From Adiantum capillus-veneris (lineage: Eukaryota > Streptophyta > Polypodiopsida > Polypodiales > Pteridaceae), in NCBI GenBank assembly GCA_014529385.2, contig CM043944.1:173540740-173604739 (forward strand): DNA of 64,000 bases, read 5' to 3'. A model generated the notes under the pieces. The model was not told where the DNA came from and made no database searches. It saw nothing but the letters and a program-made list of their open reading frames with translations. This document shows positions 22,793 to 33,895 of this stretch, piece after piece. How positions within the stretch are numbered: the first letter of the stretch is position 1; every line of letters starts with the position of its first letter. A program made the position numbers and the translations under genes.

Positions 22793-23387
22793 ATGGGACC
22801 TTTTAAGAAGGTGACTCCCAAGAAGAACAAGTACATAGTAATGGCTACCTATTATGTTACCAAGTGGGTTGAAGCTAAGGCTCTTCCTAACAACACAACC
22901 AAGTCAACTGCAAGGTTTCTATTTGAGAATATTGTCTGTCGATATGGATGTCCAGTAGAGATTGTGACCGATCAAGGAACACATTTTATCAATGACACTA
23001 TGGAAATCCTATTGGATATGCTTTCAGTCAAGCATCAAAAATCTACTCCTTACTATCCCAGATGCAATGGAAGGCTGAAAGTAGCAACAAGACAATAAAG
23101 ACTATTCTCACAAAAGTGGTGCAACAGAAACCAGATCAGTGGGATTTGAAACTTTAGACTGCTCTATGGGCTTATAGGACAGCTTATAAGGTAACTACTG
23201 GAATGACACCATTCAGAATGGTGTATGGTACTGAAGCTGTGGTTCCTATGGAATTTGTGATCCCCAATCTAAGAATGGATGTGAAGTATGGGTTAGACTT
23301 CAACCATAATCTTAAGAAGAGGCTGGATGAACTGATGCAATTAGATGAACTCAAGAAAAGGGCTATGTTGGAACAAGGGCCAAGCTT
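22793..23387 (+). pseudogene. pol: G2 copy b: integrase core and truncated C-terminus
   Basis: The first core Asp lies next to the stop at 22778. The second is in VTDQGTHF. A 2-bp loss near 23069 shifts the frame just before the third catalytic residue. The C-terminal domain is cut at about 23387, where about 880 bp present in copy c is missing and ORF3 sequence begins directly. Confidence 0.8.
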
Positions 23388-23937
23388 CGAGGTTTCTTCG
23401 CTGCAGCTGCAAACTTCGACCTGTAACGAGACAGTTTACTATCAGCTAGCCTTGCCAGCGACACCAGGAAACGGCTTCGACACGACAAGTAAGTCATCTT
23501 CTCCGTCGCCTGTTTCATCGTCATTGACCTGACAGTGTATGGGTAGAAGGAAACGCTCAAAGAAGATGCAGAAGTCTCTTGAGGAAACCCATGCCATAGT
23601 TGCTGAGGCAAAGGCAAGCCTTCCCATTATCCCGTACAGTAAAATCTAGTGTTATGTATTTACTGATCAAGAAATGACTCTACTACAGCTCTGGGATCTT
23701 CGAGTTGTGTTGCAAGCTACAAGAATCGCTTTTGATGCAGATATCATCAAGCAAGTTCTTGATTCCTTCGACGCTGAAAATGGCAGTGCCATGGTAAATA
23801 GTAGGAAGGTGTTAGTGACACCAGAAGCCATAGCATTTGCATTCCAAATGCCCAATGAGCCCAAACCTTCTGTGGCAACTGCGCAGCAGATAAGTATAGC
23901 TGTGAAGGAGGATGAAACGACTAGACGAAAGCGCAAG
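23388..23937 (+). pseudogene. G2 copy b: ORF3 N-terminal half
   Basis: Homologous to 24960-25510 on the minus strand. It shares the TAG at 23647-23649 with copy c. Open reading resumes at 23674 with the ORF3 block DLRVVLQATRIAFDADIIKQV. Homology stops at 23937, where an inverted copy (c) starts tail-to-tail. Confidence 0.7.
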
Positions 23938-24740
23938 GACAAGCTTTGAGCCTTTTGACTTCCTCTTCTGATCCAGCAGCCTCCATTAGTTGTCCCATAC
24001 AACTGACAACGGTATTCCAAGAAGATTGTATAAGGACTGAACATCTGTCTTTGACTGTGGTTGGATCAGAATCAGTAGGCTCATATATTGCCACTGGAGC
24101 TATGTAGGGTAGAGTTGCATAATCAGCTTTGCTGAGCAGAAGATGCCCTTTCAATTGCTTAGTCTGCATTTGCTGCAACTTGTCCTGGTTTACCAGTTGC
24201 AAAAGGTTTCCAGTATTTGGAGTAGTAATTCCACCAGGCACAATCGAGAAAGTTGGACCTTTCCCTTTGTCCAGTTGACTCTTGCCTTTGTCCCCTGACT
24301 GGTCATCTATCTTATCAAAAGTGGCTGGCTTGGCAAGATCTTTCCCAGAACCAGTAGCAACTGTATTTTTTACCACTGACTAGTCAGGCACAGTCTTTTG
24401 AGCAGATTGCTGATCAGTCTGGCTCACTACAGCTTTCTCAGTGTTTATTACTGTCTTTACCTGGCTTTCTATCTACTTCAAAAACTCACTGCTTTTTGTC
24501 AGTGTAGTCTTTGGCTTCTTTGAACTCCCAGCGTGTTCTGCAGTTGCTTTCCTTTTCAGGTCAGTTGAAATGGTTTGACTGTCTGTTTCCTCATCGTCCG
24601 AGGACAGTTCAATGTTCTTTGGTTTAGAAATTGGCTTCTCACGCCAAGCCTTCTTTACCTGCTCATTAACATCTGTAGCAGTAGCCAAATACAGGAATTG
24701 CCAACCATACCAGGCCTTGAAAACATTTTTAGATTTTAGC
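23938..24740 (-). pseudogene. G2 copy c: ORF3 C-terminal region
   Basis: Two open pieces (24473-24688 and 23921-24376) encode a Ser/Thr/Lys-rich, low-hydrophobicity tail with no known domain: a KKPKTTLTKSS basic patch, then a LLLSKADYATLPYIAPVAIYEP block. Unknown function. It is the 3'-most coding part of the family seen in the window. No 3' LTR follows, because the copy is cut at 23938 by the inversion junction. Confidence 0.6.
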
Positions 24741-24751
24741 TTGGCAGTCTG

Positions 24752-25657
24752 CTAGAGTACATTATGCGAGATAATTTGACAAAGATTAATAGGAACCTGT
24801 GGATCCAATATCTTGGCCAACAGCATAGCAAACAATTTTTCGGATACATACGTTGGGTTGTTTTTAAGTCTTACTGCTTCGGCTACAAACCTGTAAGAAG
24901 TGGAGGCTTCCAGTCCTGCTTCTGGAACTCCTTGAGCACTTGCCTTGCGCTTTCGTCTAGACGTTTCATCCTCCTTCACAGCTATACTTATCTGCTGCGC
25001 AGTTGCCACAGAAGGTTTGGGCTCATTGGGCATTTGGAATGCAAATGCTATGGCTTCTGGTGTCACTGACACCTTCCTACTATTTACCATGGCACTGCCA
25101 TTTTCAGCGTCCAAGGAATCAAGAACTTGCTTGATGATATCTGCATCAAAAGCAATTCTTGTAGCTTGCAACACAACTCGAAGATCCCAGCGTTGTAGCA
25201 GAGTCATTTCTTGATCAGTAAATACATAGCACTAGATTTTACTGTACGGGATAATGGGAAGGCTTGCCTTTGCCTCAGCAACTATGGCATGGGTTTCCTC
25301 AAGAGACTCCTGCATCTTCTTTGAGCCTTTCCTTCTACCCATACACTGTGAGGTCGATGACGATGAAACAGGCGACGGAGAAGATGACTTACTTGTCGTG
25401 TCAAAGCCGTTTCTTGGTGTCGCTGGCACGGCTAGCTGATAGTAAACTGTCTCGTTACAGGTCGAAGTTTGCGGCTGCAGCGAAGAAACCTCGAAGCTTG
25501 GCGATGGCGAATGGTTAACAGGAGGAAAGCACCGCGCATGGGATTTATGAGGAAAAATGCTAACTCTCCTGATTGTTATACGTATATGTGCATAAAAGCT
25601 CCACCACTTGCCGATCCTAGACTTGTGTGCCTCGTTGCTGTCATGGTAAACATGCAT
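24752..25657 (-). pseudogene. G2 copy c: ORF3 N-terminal half, extra ORF after integrase
   Basis: Two pieces in one frame (25232-25657 and 24752-25207), separated by TAG 25232-25234 where copy a keeps CAG. The first is Ser/Pro/Thr-rich with a basic MGRRKGSKK patch. The second has a compact alpha/beta-like block (RVVLQATRIAFDADIIKQVLD, then VSVTPEAIAFAFQMPNE). The start overlaps the pol end by about 80 bases in another frame. Extra ORFs after integrase are known in Athila and other env-like plant gypsy elements. The VxVTPEAIAFAFxMP pattern faintly recalls plant transposon ORF1/env-like domains, but I cannot assign a family. No signal peptide or membrane segment is seen. Confidence 0.6.
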
Positions 25658-26370
25658 TGGACAAGATTGCGACCCATCCTTGAAATAATTACCACTGGAG
25701 TGCCATTTGACCGTTGGGCGCTTAAAAATTGGAAAGTGTGTCCAAACTGGTATTGGACTGATTTCCAGTCTGGCTCGACCATACTGGTACTGATTCTAAG
25801 GTCAGCCTGATCTGGTCCTTCTGGTAGTGGTTCTGAAGTTGGAACTGGTTGCACATGAAAAAGTCCAAAAATGTCTGATTCTGGTATCTCTTGATCAGCA
25901 ACCTCCAGTTCCTTAGTACCTTGTTCTGGCCCAATTTCTCTGGTCTCTGAATAATAAAGCTTGATCTTTGCTCCATTATATACTCCTGGCAACATCAATC
26001 TACATAAATCTTTCAGTCTGACTGTGCCATTGGAGAAGACCCAGTCTGCCTCAAAAGGTCCTGCCCAGGCAATTTTCAAGTTCGGCTTCTTTGGACCCAG
26101 TCTAGACTGATATAGAGGCACTAAGTCTCCTTTCTGGAATTCTTGAACTTTAATTCGGCGATCATGCCAGTGCTTCCTTCGTTGTTGAACAATTTCTTGT
26201 ACCAACATAGCCCTTTTCCTGAGTTCATCTAATTGCATCAGTTCATCCAGCCTCTTCTTAAGATTATGGTTGAAGTCTAACCCATACTTCACATCCATTC
26301 TTAGACTGGGGATCACAAATTCCATAGGAACCACAGCTTCAGTACCATACACCATTATGAATGGTGTCAT
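25576..26370 (-). pseudogene. pol: G2 copy c: integrase C-terminus and pol tail
   Basis: 264 open codons run from TPFIMVYGTEAVVPMEF through the KGDLVPLYQSRLGPKKPNLKIAWAGPFEADWVF DNA-binding region into a tail of about 130 residues rich in Glu, Pro and Asp that has no recognised domain. This is the uninterrupted version of the region split by the insertion at 12990-14913 in copy a. Confidence 0.8.
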
Positions 26371-26415
26371 TCCAGTAGTTACCTTATAAGCTGTCCTATA
26401 AGCCCATAGAGCAGT

Positions 26416-26865
26416 CTAAAGTTTCAAATCCCACTGATCTGGTTTCTTTTGCACCACTTTTGTGAGAATAGTCTTTATTGTCTTGTTGCTACTTTCAGCC
26501 TGTCCATTGCATCTGGGATAGTAAGGAGTAGATTTTCGATCCTTGACTAAAAGCATATCCAATAGGATTTCCATAGTGTCATTGATAAAATGTGTTCCTT
26601 GATCGGTCACAATCTCTACTAGACATCCATATTGGCAGACAATATTCTCCAAAAGAAACCTTGCAGTTGACTTCGCTATGTTGTCAGGAAGATCCTTAGC
26701 TTCAACCCACTTGGTAACATAACATGTAGCCATTACTATGTACTTGTTCTTCCTGGTAGTCACCTTCTTAAAAGGTCCCATACAATCCAGTCCCCATTTC
26801 ATGAATACTCCCAGTGGTTGTATTGGCATCAAGGGAGTCATATCTGTAGCTGTTGGTCGACCCAT
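26416..26865 (-). pseudogene. pol: G2 copy c: integrase core
   Basis: All three catalytic positions are retained: [18 protein letters not shown] and NGQAESSNK. It is the only G2 copy here in which I can see the complete triad in frame. Stops at both ends separate it from the zinc finger and the C-terminal domain. Confidence 0.85.
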
Positions 26866-26868
26866 TCT

Positions 26869-27231
26869 TTAGCATATGTCACAAGTTTTACAAAAACTTT
26901 TGACATCAGCAATCAGTGTTTGCCACCACAGACCAGCTTGCAGAATCTTCTTGTAGGTTACTTCGTTGGAAAAGTGTCCACCAGACTCACCATTATGCTC
27001 TTCTGAAATCACTTGCATTCTTCCTTCCATAGGGACACATCGTAGAAGTATACCATCGACACCCAGTCGATAAAGTAATCCTCCTATGATAGTACTTTTT
27101 ATGATCAGAGCTTTCTTCTGATTCTGCTTCCAATCCTTTGGAAAGGCACCTTGGGAAAGGAATTGATAAATATCATACCATTCAGGATCCATTGACTCTT
27201 CTGCCTCTAACTGAAATAAATCAGCATCCAC
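26869..27231 (-). pseudogene. pol: G2 copy c: RNase H tail and integrase zinc finger
   Basis: Contains the linker after RNase H and the zinc finger ([13 protein letters not shown] ... CKTCDIC). It is preceded by TAA at 27232-27234 in place of the Glu seen in copies a and b. Copy d carries the same TAA. Confidence 0.85.
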
Positions 27232-27234
27232 TGG

Positions 27235-28172
27235 TTAATCTCTCAAGGGTGATTCCGAATATCCTTTCGTACTTCTTGAAAGAAAATCAGCTCCACAATG
27301 GTTTCGGCCAGGCTTATGGAAAATTCTGAATTCAAATTCCATAAGGAACATCATCCATCTTATCAGCCTGCCTTGAATAATGACTTTGTTAATCAGAAAG
27401 AGAAGAGCTTGATGGTCCACATAAAAATGGAATAACTTTCCCAACAGGTAATGCCTGAACTTCATAGCGCTAAAAACCATTCCGAGGGCTTCTCTCTCAG
27501 TAGTCTTATAGCCTTGTTCAGCTTGAGTGAATCTACGACTAGCAAAATAAATCAAATAGTTTGTTTTGCCATCTGGCTGAGGTAATATTGCCCTCGTTGA
27601 CAATCCCGAAGCATCTACATGTACGTGGAAAATAATATCCCAATTTGGCTGCCTAAGGACTGGTTTACTGGTAATGGCTTTTTTCAAATTCTGGAAACTC
27701 TCCTCACACTCATCAGTCCAGTTGAACTTACTGGTCTTCTTTGTAAGCTCATATAGTGGTACTGCTTGAGAAGCAAACTTGTGTACAATTCTTCTATAAA
27801 AATTTACATAACCCAAGAAAGAACTCACCTCTGAAGCAGTTCTGGGTGCTTTAGCTTGCTGAACACACTGTATTTTGTCATTGGCCATCTCTATTCCATC
27901 GCGGGAAACCACATGTCCCAGTAGTAGCTGTCCCTTCCAGACTAGAAACACAGATTTGAATGGATTCAAACAAATCTGCTTCTCCTGACAGCGTTTGAAA
28001 ACCATTTCTAGGAATAGAAGGTGTTGTTCCTCATCTAAATAGACAGTGAAGTCATCCATGAAAATGGCGAGGAACCGATGAAGAAATTCATTAAACATCT
28101 CCATCATACACCACTGAAAAGTAGCTGGTGCATTGCACAGGCCAAAAGGCATCACCAAATACATGAAGGCTC
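27235..28172 (-). pseudogene. pol: G2 copy c: RT palm onward and RNase H
   Basis: A 309-codon frame starts inside RT at MPFGLCNAPATFQ, includes the IFMDDFTVY box and reads straight through GHVVSRDGIEMANDK into RNase H. It lacks the 31-bp deletion of copies a, b and d, so it shows the ancestral connection. It begins abruptly at 28172, where integrase sequence of copy d is joined at a TCC shared by both parents. Confidence 0.87.
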
Positions 28173-28709
28173 CTTAGCTTCAACCCACTTGGTAACATAA
28201 CATGTAGCCATTACTATGTACTTGTTCTTCCTGGTAGTTACCTTCTTAAAAGGTCCCATAAAATCCAGTCCCCATTTCATGAATACTCCTAGTGGTTGTA
28301 TTGGCATCAAGGGAGTCATATCTGCAGCTGTTGGTCGAGCTATTCTAAGGCATATGTCACAAGTTTTACAAAAACTTCTAACATCAAAAATCAGTGTTTG
28401 CCACCACAGACCAGCTTGCAGAATCTTCTTGTAGGTTACTTCGTTGGAAAAGTGTCCACCAGACTCACCATAAGGCGCTTCTGAAATCACTTGCATTCTT
28501 CCTTCCATAGGCACACATCGTCGAAGTATACCATCGACACCCAGTCGATAAAGTAATCCTCCTATGATAGTACATTTTACGATCAGAGCTTTCTTCTGAT
28601 TCTGCTTCCAATCCTCTGGAAAGGCACCTAGGGAAAGGAATTGATAAATATCATACCATTTAGGATCCACAGAGTCTTCTACCTCTAACTGAAATAAATC
28701 AGCATCCAC
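28173..28709 (-). pseudogene. pol: G2 copy d: integrase zinc finger and start of the core
   Basis: It runs from the RNase H tail to WVEAKE, then is fused in frame to PSCIW, which comes from the RT of copy c. The integrase is cut before its second catalytic Asp. It is preceded by the TAA (28710-28712) shared with copy c. Confidence 0.85.
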
Positions 28710-28712
28710 TGG

Positions 28713-29417
28713 TTAATCTCTCAAGGGTGATTCTGAATATCCTTCCATACTTCTTGAAAGAAAATCAGCTCCACAATGGTTTCGGCCAGGCTTATGGAAA
28801 ATTGTGAATTCAAATTCCATAAGGAACATCATCCATCTTATAAGCCTGCCTTGAATAATGACTTTGTTAATCAGAAACAGAAGAGCTTGATGGTCCACAT
28901 AAAAATGGAATAACTTTCCCAACAGGTAATGCCTGAACTTTGTGGCGCTAAAAACCATTCCGAGGGCTTCTCTCTCAGTAGTCACATAGCCTTGTTCAGC
29001 CTGACTGAATCTACGACTAGCAAAATAAACCAGATAGTCCTTTCTGCCATCTGGCTGAGCTAATATTGCCCCCATTGCCAATCCCGAAGCATTTACATGT
29101 ACGTGGAAAATAATATACGAATTTGGCTGCCTAAGGATTGGTTTACTCGTACTGGCTTTTTTCAGATTCTGGAAACTCTCCTCACACTCATCAGTTAAGT
29201 TGAACTTACTGGTCTTCTTTGTAAGCTCATATAGTGGTACTGCTTGAGAAGCAAACTTGTGTACAAATCTTCTATATAAATTCTCATAATTTAAGAAAGA
29301 ACTCAACTTTGAAGCAGTTCTGGGTGCTTTAGCTTTCTGAACACACTGTATTTTGTCACATGTCCCAGTAGGTGTCCCTTCCAGACTAGAAACACAGATT
29401 TGAATGGATTCAAACAA
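28713..29417 (-). pseudogene. pol: G2 copy d: RNase H
   Basis: RNase H with VHVNASGLAMGAIL, TEREALGMVF and VDHQALLFL. It is frameshifted relative to the RT upstream by the shared 31-bp deletion (site near 29357-29362). Confidence 0.85.
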
Positions 29418-30025
29418 ATTCGCTTCTCCTGACAGCGTTTGAAAACCATTTCTAGGAATAGAAGGTGTTGTTTCTCATCTGAATTGACAGTGAAGTCATC
29501 CATGAAAATGGTGAGGAACCGATGAAGAAATTCATTAAACATCTCCATCATACACCGCTGTAGAGTAGCTGGTGAATTGCACAGGCCAAAAGGCATCACC
29601 AAATACATGAAGGCTCCCCACTCAGTGATGAATGTGGTCTTGGCTCTATCTTCAGGAGCGATCTGTAACTGGTTATAGCTGCTATAACCATCCATGAAGC
29701 TATACATCTCATATCCTGCGATCTCATCAAGCAACATATCAGTAAAAGGTAAGGGAAATGGATCCTTAATAGTCTGGGCATTTAGTTTCCTATAGTCGAC
29801 ACAAACTCTCAATTTTCCATTCTTCTTGGGGACAACGACTATGGGAAATAGCCAATCACTGCTTGCCACTTCCGTAATGTACCCAGCCTTGAGAAGATTA
29901 TCAATCTCCTCCTTGACCTTCTTTGCATAGTTGGGTTTCATCCAGTATCTTTGCAATCTTATTGGCCTAGCATCCGGTTTCAGTGGTATTCGGTGCTGAC
30001 AGACTTCAGGATCTACTCCCTTCAT
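29303..30025 (-). pseudogene. pol: G2 copy d: reverse transcriptase
   Basis: Fingers and palm are present with KNGKLRVCVDYRKLNAQ, FMDGYSSYNQL and IFMDDFTVNSD. The start is preceded by a TAG at the FAxEHT position, where copy a has Trp. The frame derails after GHLLGHV, as in copies a and b. Confidence 0.87.
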
Positions 30026-30037
30026 ATTTGTATGTTC

Positions 30038-30751
30038 CTAGGCAAACACATCTTTATAGTTCTGGAACATCTTCCGTGCCTTTTCCTTCATTGCTAGGTT
30101 GAGGTGCTTGTTAACCTTGATCATTCTGTGATTTTCCTCTGATCCTAGGTTCCACTCTTCTACTTCTTGGTCATCTGGAAGCAACCAATTTGGTTCGCCT
30201 CCTTTTCGTTTGGTTGATTCTTCAGCGTAATCCCAGGATGGTCCATTTATTTCTGAATCATTATTCTGATCCAGTGGGTACTCTTCAGAACATATTGGTT
30301 CCTCTACTATATCAGTATCAAGTGGTTCCACCATCCTTCCAGTTAGCTGAACTGTTCTTTCCCCTTTTTTGACTTCAGTAAAGTGATTAGGGAATTGTCT
30401 CTTCTGTTTATCAGCCTGCTCTTTGTTCAGCAAGACTGCATTCAAGTCGATTTCTTCCAAAGGGAATATGTTCATAGCCGCTAGCATTCGCTCGATTTTA
30501 TTGGCTCTGTACTTCTGACACAACCCCTTCGGCCTCAGTTCCTTTTTCTAGCTCCTGGTATTGTTGGTCTGAATTTGGATTCTGCCATTGGCCCCTTCTA
30601 TGGTCAAAGTTTGGTTTGCATAGTCATGAACAACATGTGTTGTTCTCAACCATGGGTGCCCTAGTAGCATTCCATATGCTCCCTGCACATCCAGGACTAG
30701 GAAACTGGTTTTAAATTTCTCCCTCCCAACTCTTATCTGCATGTTTTCAAT
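30038..30751 (-). pseudogene. G2 copy d: protease end and protease-RT linker
   Basis: Encodes the acidic linker (MCQKYRANKIERMLAAMNIF onward). Before it lies the protease end motif LLGHPWLRTTHVVHDY (30548-30745). At 30751 the sequence switches inside the protease to RT-leading sequence of copy e, joined at a TCAT present in both parents. Confidence 0.75.
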
Positions 30752-31868
30752 CATCCGGTATGTTTGCAATCTTACTGGCCTATCGTCCGGTTTTAGTGGT
30801 ATTCGGTGCTGACAGACTTCTGGATCTACTCCCTTCAGATATGTATGTTCCCAGGAAAACAGATCTTTATAGTTATGGAACATCTTCCGTGCCTTTTCCT
30901 TCATTGCCGGGTGGAGGTGCTTGTTAACCTTGATCATTCTGGGACTTTCCTCTGATCCTAGGTGCCACTCTTCTACTTCTTGGTCGTCTGGAAGCAACCG
31001 GTTTGGTCCGCCTCCTTTTCGTTTGGTTGATTCTTCAGCATAATTCCAGGATGGTCCATTCATTTTTGAATCATTATTTTGATCCAAGGGGTACTCGTCA
31101 GAACATACTGGTTCCTCTACTATACCAGTATCAGCTGGTTCCACCATCCTTCCAGTTAGCTGAACTGTTCTTTTCCCTTTATTGACTTCCGTAAACTGAT
31201 CAGGGAATTGTCTCTTCTATTTATCAGCCTGCTCTTTGTTCAGCAAGACTGCATTCAAGTCGATTTCTGCCAAAGGGAATATGTTCATAGCTGCTAGCAT
31301 TGGCTCGATTTTCTTGGCTCTATACTTCTGACACAACTCCTTCGGCCTCAATTCCTTTTTCCAGCTCCTGGTATTGTACGTCTGAATTTGGATTCTGCCA
31401 CTGGCCCCTTCTATGGTCAAAGTTTGGTTTGCATAGTCATGAACAGCATGTGTTGTTCCCAACCATGGGCGCCCTAGTAGCATTCCATATGCTCCCTGCA
31501 CATCCAGGACTAGGAAACTGGTTTTAAATTTCTCCCTCCCAACTCTTATCTGCATGTTTTCAATCATACCCGTTGCCTGTACGACTCTATGATCTGCCAT
31601 TCTTACTTTGAATGGTGCTGGTTTCATATTAGTGATACCCATTCTTTGCTGAGGACGGGCTCCCATTATGTTGACTCCTGCCCCTCCATCCAGGATAACG
31701 CTTGAGAGAGGTTCCCACTGCTTCCTGACCTTGTAGTCTACCTGAATAAGTGGAAATTCATCATCTCGGATAGCCGTCAGGTCCACTGTTCTGGCCTCTA
31801 CCTCAGCTTTCCTGCGCTGTCTGATAAAGTTGGCCACCTCAAGCAAGGTTTTTCTTATATCCTCCAGC
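30752..31868 (-). pseudogene. G2 copy e: protease, linker and start of RT
   Basis: Two pieces (30752-31147 and 31217-31846) match copy a at 17327-18443 base for base, apart from one difference I found (A at about 18275 versus G at about 31700). It includes the VILDGGAGVNIM active site and the same TAG in the ADK-KRQ linker. The RT start is cut at LQTYRM and fused in frame to the protease of copy d. Confidence 0.82.
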
Positions 31869-33686
31869 TATACAGTTAGCTTCTGGATTCTATCACAAAT
31901 TTTCACATGAATTTATTCTCTCTCTTGGTCAGACTGATTGTCAGAGCTTGAAGAACTGATATCTTCACACTGCCATTCTTCTGTTGCAGTGCTTCCACTC
32001 TTTCTATCCACTCCCATTTCATCAGCTAGTCCATGTACCACAGCCAACATGGTCTCGGTCATGGCCGGTACTGACTGATCTTTATCACTCGATTGGGATG
32101 GTATCCTCTGAATTACTCTAGCTTCGGAACTTCTGGCTGCTCTGGCAGCTTCTTAGCTAAATCCTCCGTGATTTTAGCTGCTAGTTCCCTCTGCTCTTGC
32201 CACTCATCTACCACCTTCTCTTTACCTTTGCCTTCCAAACTTCTCTTTGTTGAGCCCACTTGCTGCTGTTAGGATTGACTGGTACTTCTAAAGTGTCTGG
32301 GATTTCTTCAATGAACACTCCCTTGCTCTTGGTAACTACCCTGACTAGGACTGGCTCTGGTGCCTTAGCCTCAGTAGTAGTCGTTACAGGTGCATCTGGA
32401 CATTGGGTTGCAAAATGACCATACTTCCCACAAGTATAGCAATTCATGCTCCTGTTCTGGAAGTTTCCTCTTTCTCTGCCTCTGCCCATTCCTGGTTGGT
32501 ATCAGCCACGTCCCTGACTAGTACCACAAGTACCTGGTCTCTCCTCTTGAGCGACTTTGGCTAGTTCTACCTTCACTGGTTCAGTATAGGCAACCACTAA
32601 CAAATCCTTTCCTTTCTTAAAATTGTGAATTCTTATGCCACAATTATTCCATAGGTGACCAAAGGCCTTGCACTAGGTACATTGTGGACATTCATTGGAG
32701 ATATGGTCCTTGGATTTGCATCTTGAACACCAAGTCTCCATCTTTCGAACTGGCTGTCTTGTGTGGCTAATTTCCGCAATCTACCTAGCCATCTCTTCAA
32801 TTTTCTTGGTCCAAGATCCCTTCTTTGATTTCTCTTTTGCTCGTTCATTAGAGCTGCTCTCGAAGCTACTGGACATTTCACTGCAATCAGAATTTTCAGT
32901 AGCAGAGCTACTGCTATTGGTCCTTCGCTTCTTGTGGCTCTTTTCCTTCTTAGCCTGTTGTTCCAGTTTTAATGCCGTTTGGACCAAATCATTGAATTTT
33001 TTTGTAGGGGCTGGTACTTCTTGTTCCCTAAGCTTCTTACTTCTGAACCCATTCAAGAACCATGCCCTCAATCTCTTCTCAGATGGCGGTTCTTGCAACT
33101 GCCTAGTTAGCTCTTTTATCTTTTCCACATAGCTACGAACTGACAAATTCCTCTGTTTGATCTTATCTAATTCACACAGAATATCTTCGTCCCCTCTATT
33201 GTCGGAATATTCCAACCTGAAGGCCTTAAGCAATTTGTTATATGATCTCAGCTGGCATGCAGGGTAATGGTAATACCATTTCCTCGTTGCTTCCTTCAAG
33301 GTTTGTGGAAAATATTCCCCCCAATCATCTTCATCAATGTTTTTTAGTTCAGCATACTGCTCAAAAGCTTGTATGTGAACATCTGGATCATCCTTTTTCC
33401 CCCTTTGAATATTGGAAAGGAAATTTGCAGGGAAGTTGTGTAATCATTTCGATTACTACTGATCCTGCCACTTCTCTTCTTGGATTCAGAATGACGCTTG
33501 GGAGCCTTCTTGCAATTGTCAGTTTCAGCATCCCAATCAATCTCTGTCTTTGAATCTGTCTTAGTGTCAGTGTCTTCTCTGGTTTGTCTGCTAGAAGTAC
33601 GGTGACTTCCCTTACTGCCCTTGGTATCCTCATCTCTGTGCCGAGACTGAGAACTCTTGGAACTCTTTGCCTTCCGTGCAGCTGAC
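31869..33686 (-). pseudogene. gag: G2 copy e: gag
   Basis: Pieces at 33344-33697 (charged N-terminal region), 32781-33299 (capsid: ATRKWYYHYPACQLRSYNKLL, SYVEKIKELTRQL), and 32208-32489 (zinc knuckle CYTCGKYGHFATQC). Between the last two lie two more CCHC-type knuckles (CSRCKSKDHISNEC, then CPQCT-stop-CKAFGHLWNNC, about 32620-32750), giving three in this Gag. Frameshifts and stops separate the pieces. 31869-32207 is a degraded Gag-protease linker without an open frame. The N-terminus is joined at about 33686 to promoter-like sequence. Confidence 0.78.
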
Positions 33687-33895
33687 AATACTGCCAATGA
33701 TTCTCAAGTACAAGTATAGCCAAGGAGCTAACCCAAATGATAATAATTGCCAACCCGATTACAATGTAATGGGCCCTATTTATACACTTTGGGTTTACTG
33801 TAGTAATTACTAAGTAATTAGCTGCCCATCTTCTAAGAAGACGTTCCCACATAGTGAACTATCCACCCGTCTACAGTAAATACTTCTCCCATTAG
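33687..33895 (-). promoter_or_regulatory. LTR-like promoter fragment in front of G2 copy e gag
   Basis: On the minus strand it holds a TATAAATAG box (33776-33784) and a palindromic CCATTACATTGTAATCGG stretch. Gag homology to copy b ends at about 33686, and G3 integrase begins at about 33896. It is probably part of an LTR fused to gag by deletion of the leader. No second copy is in view. Confidence 0.45.
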
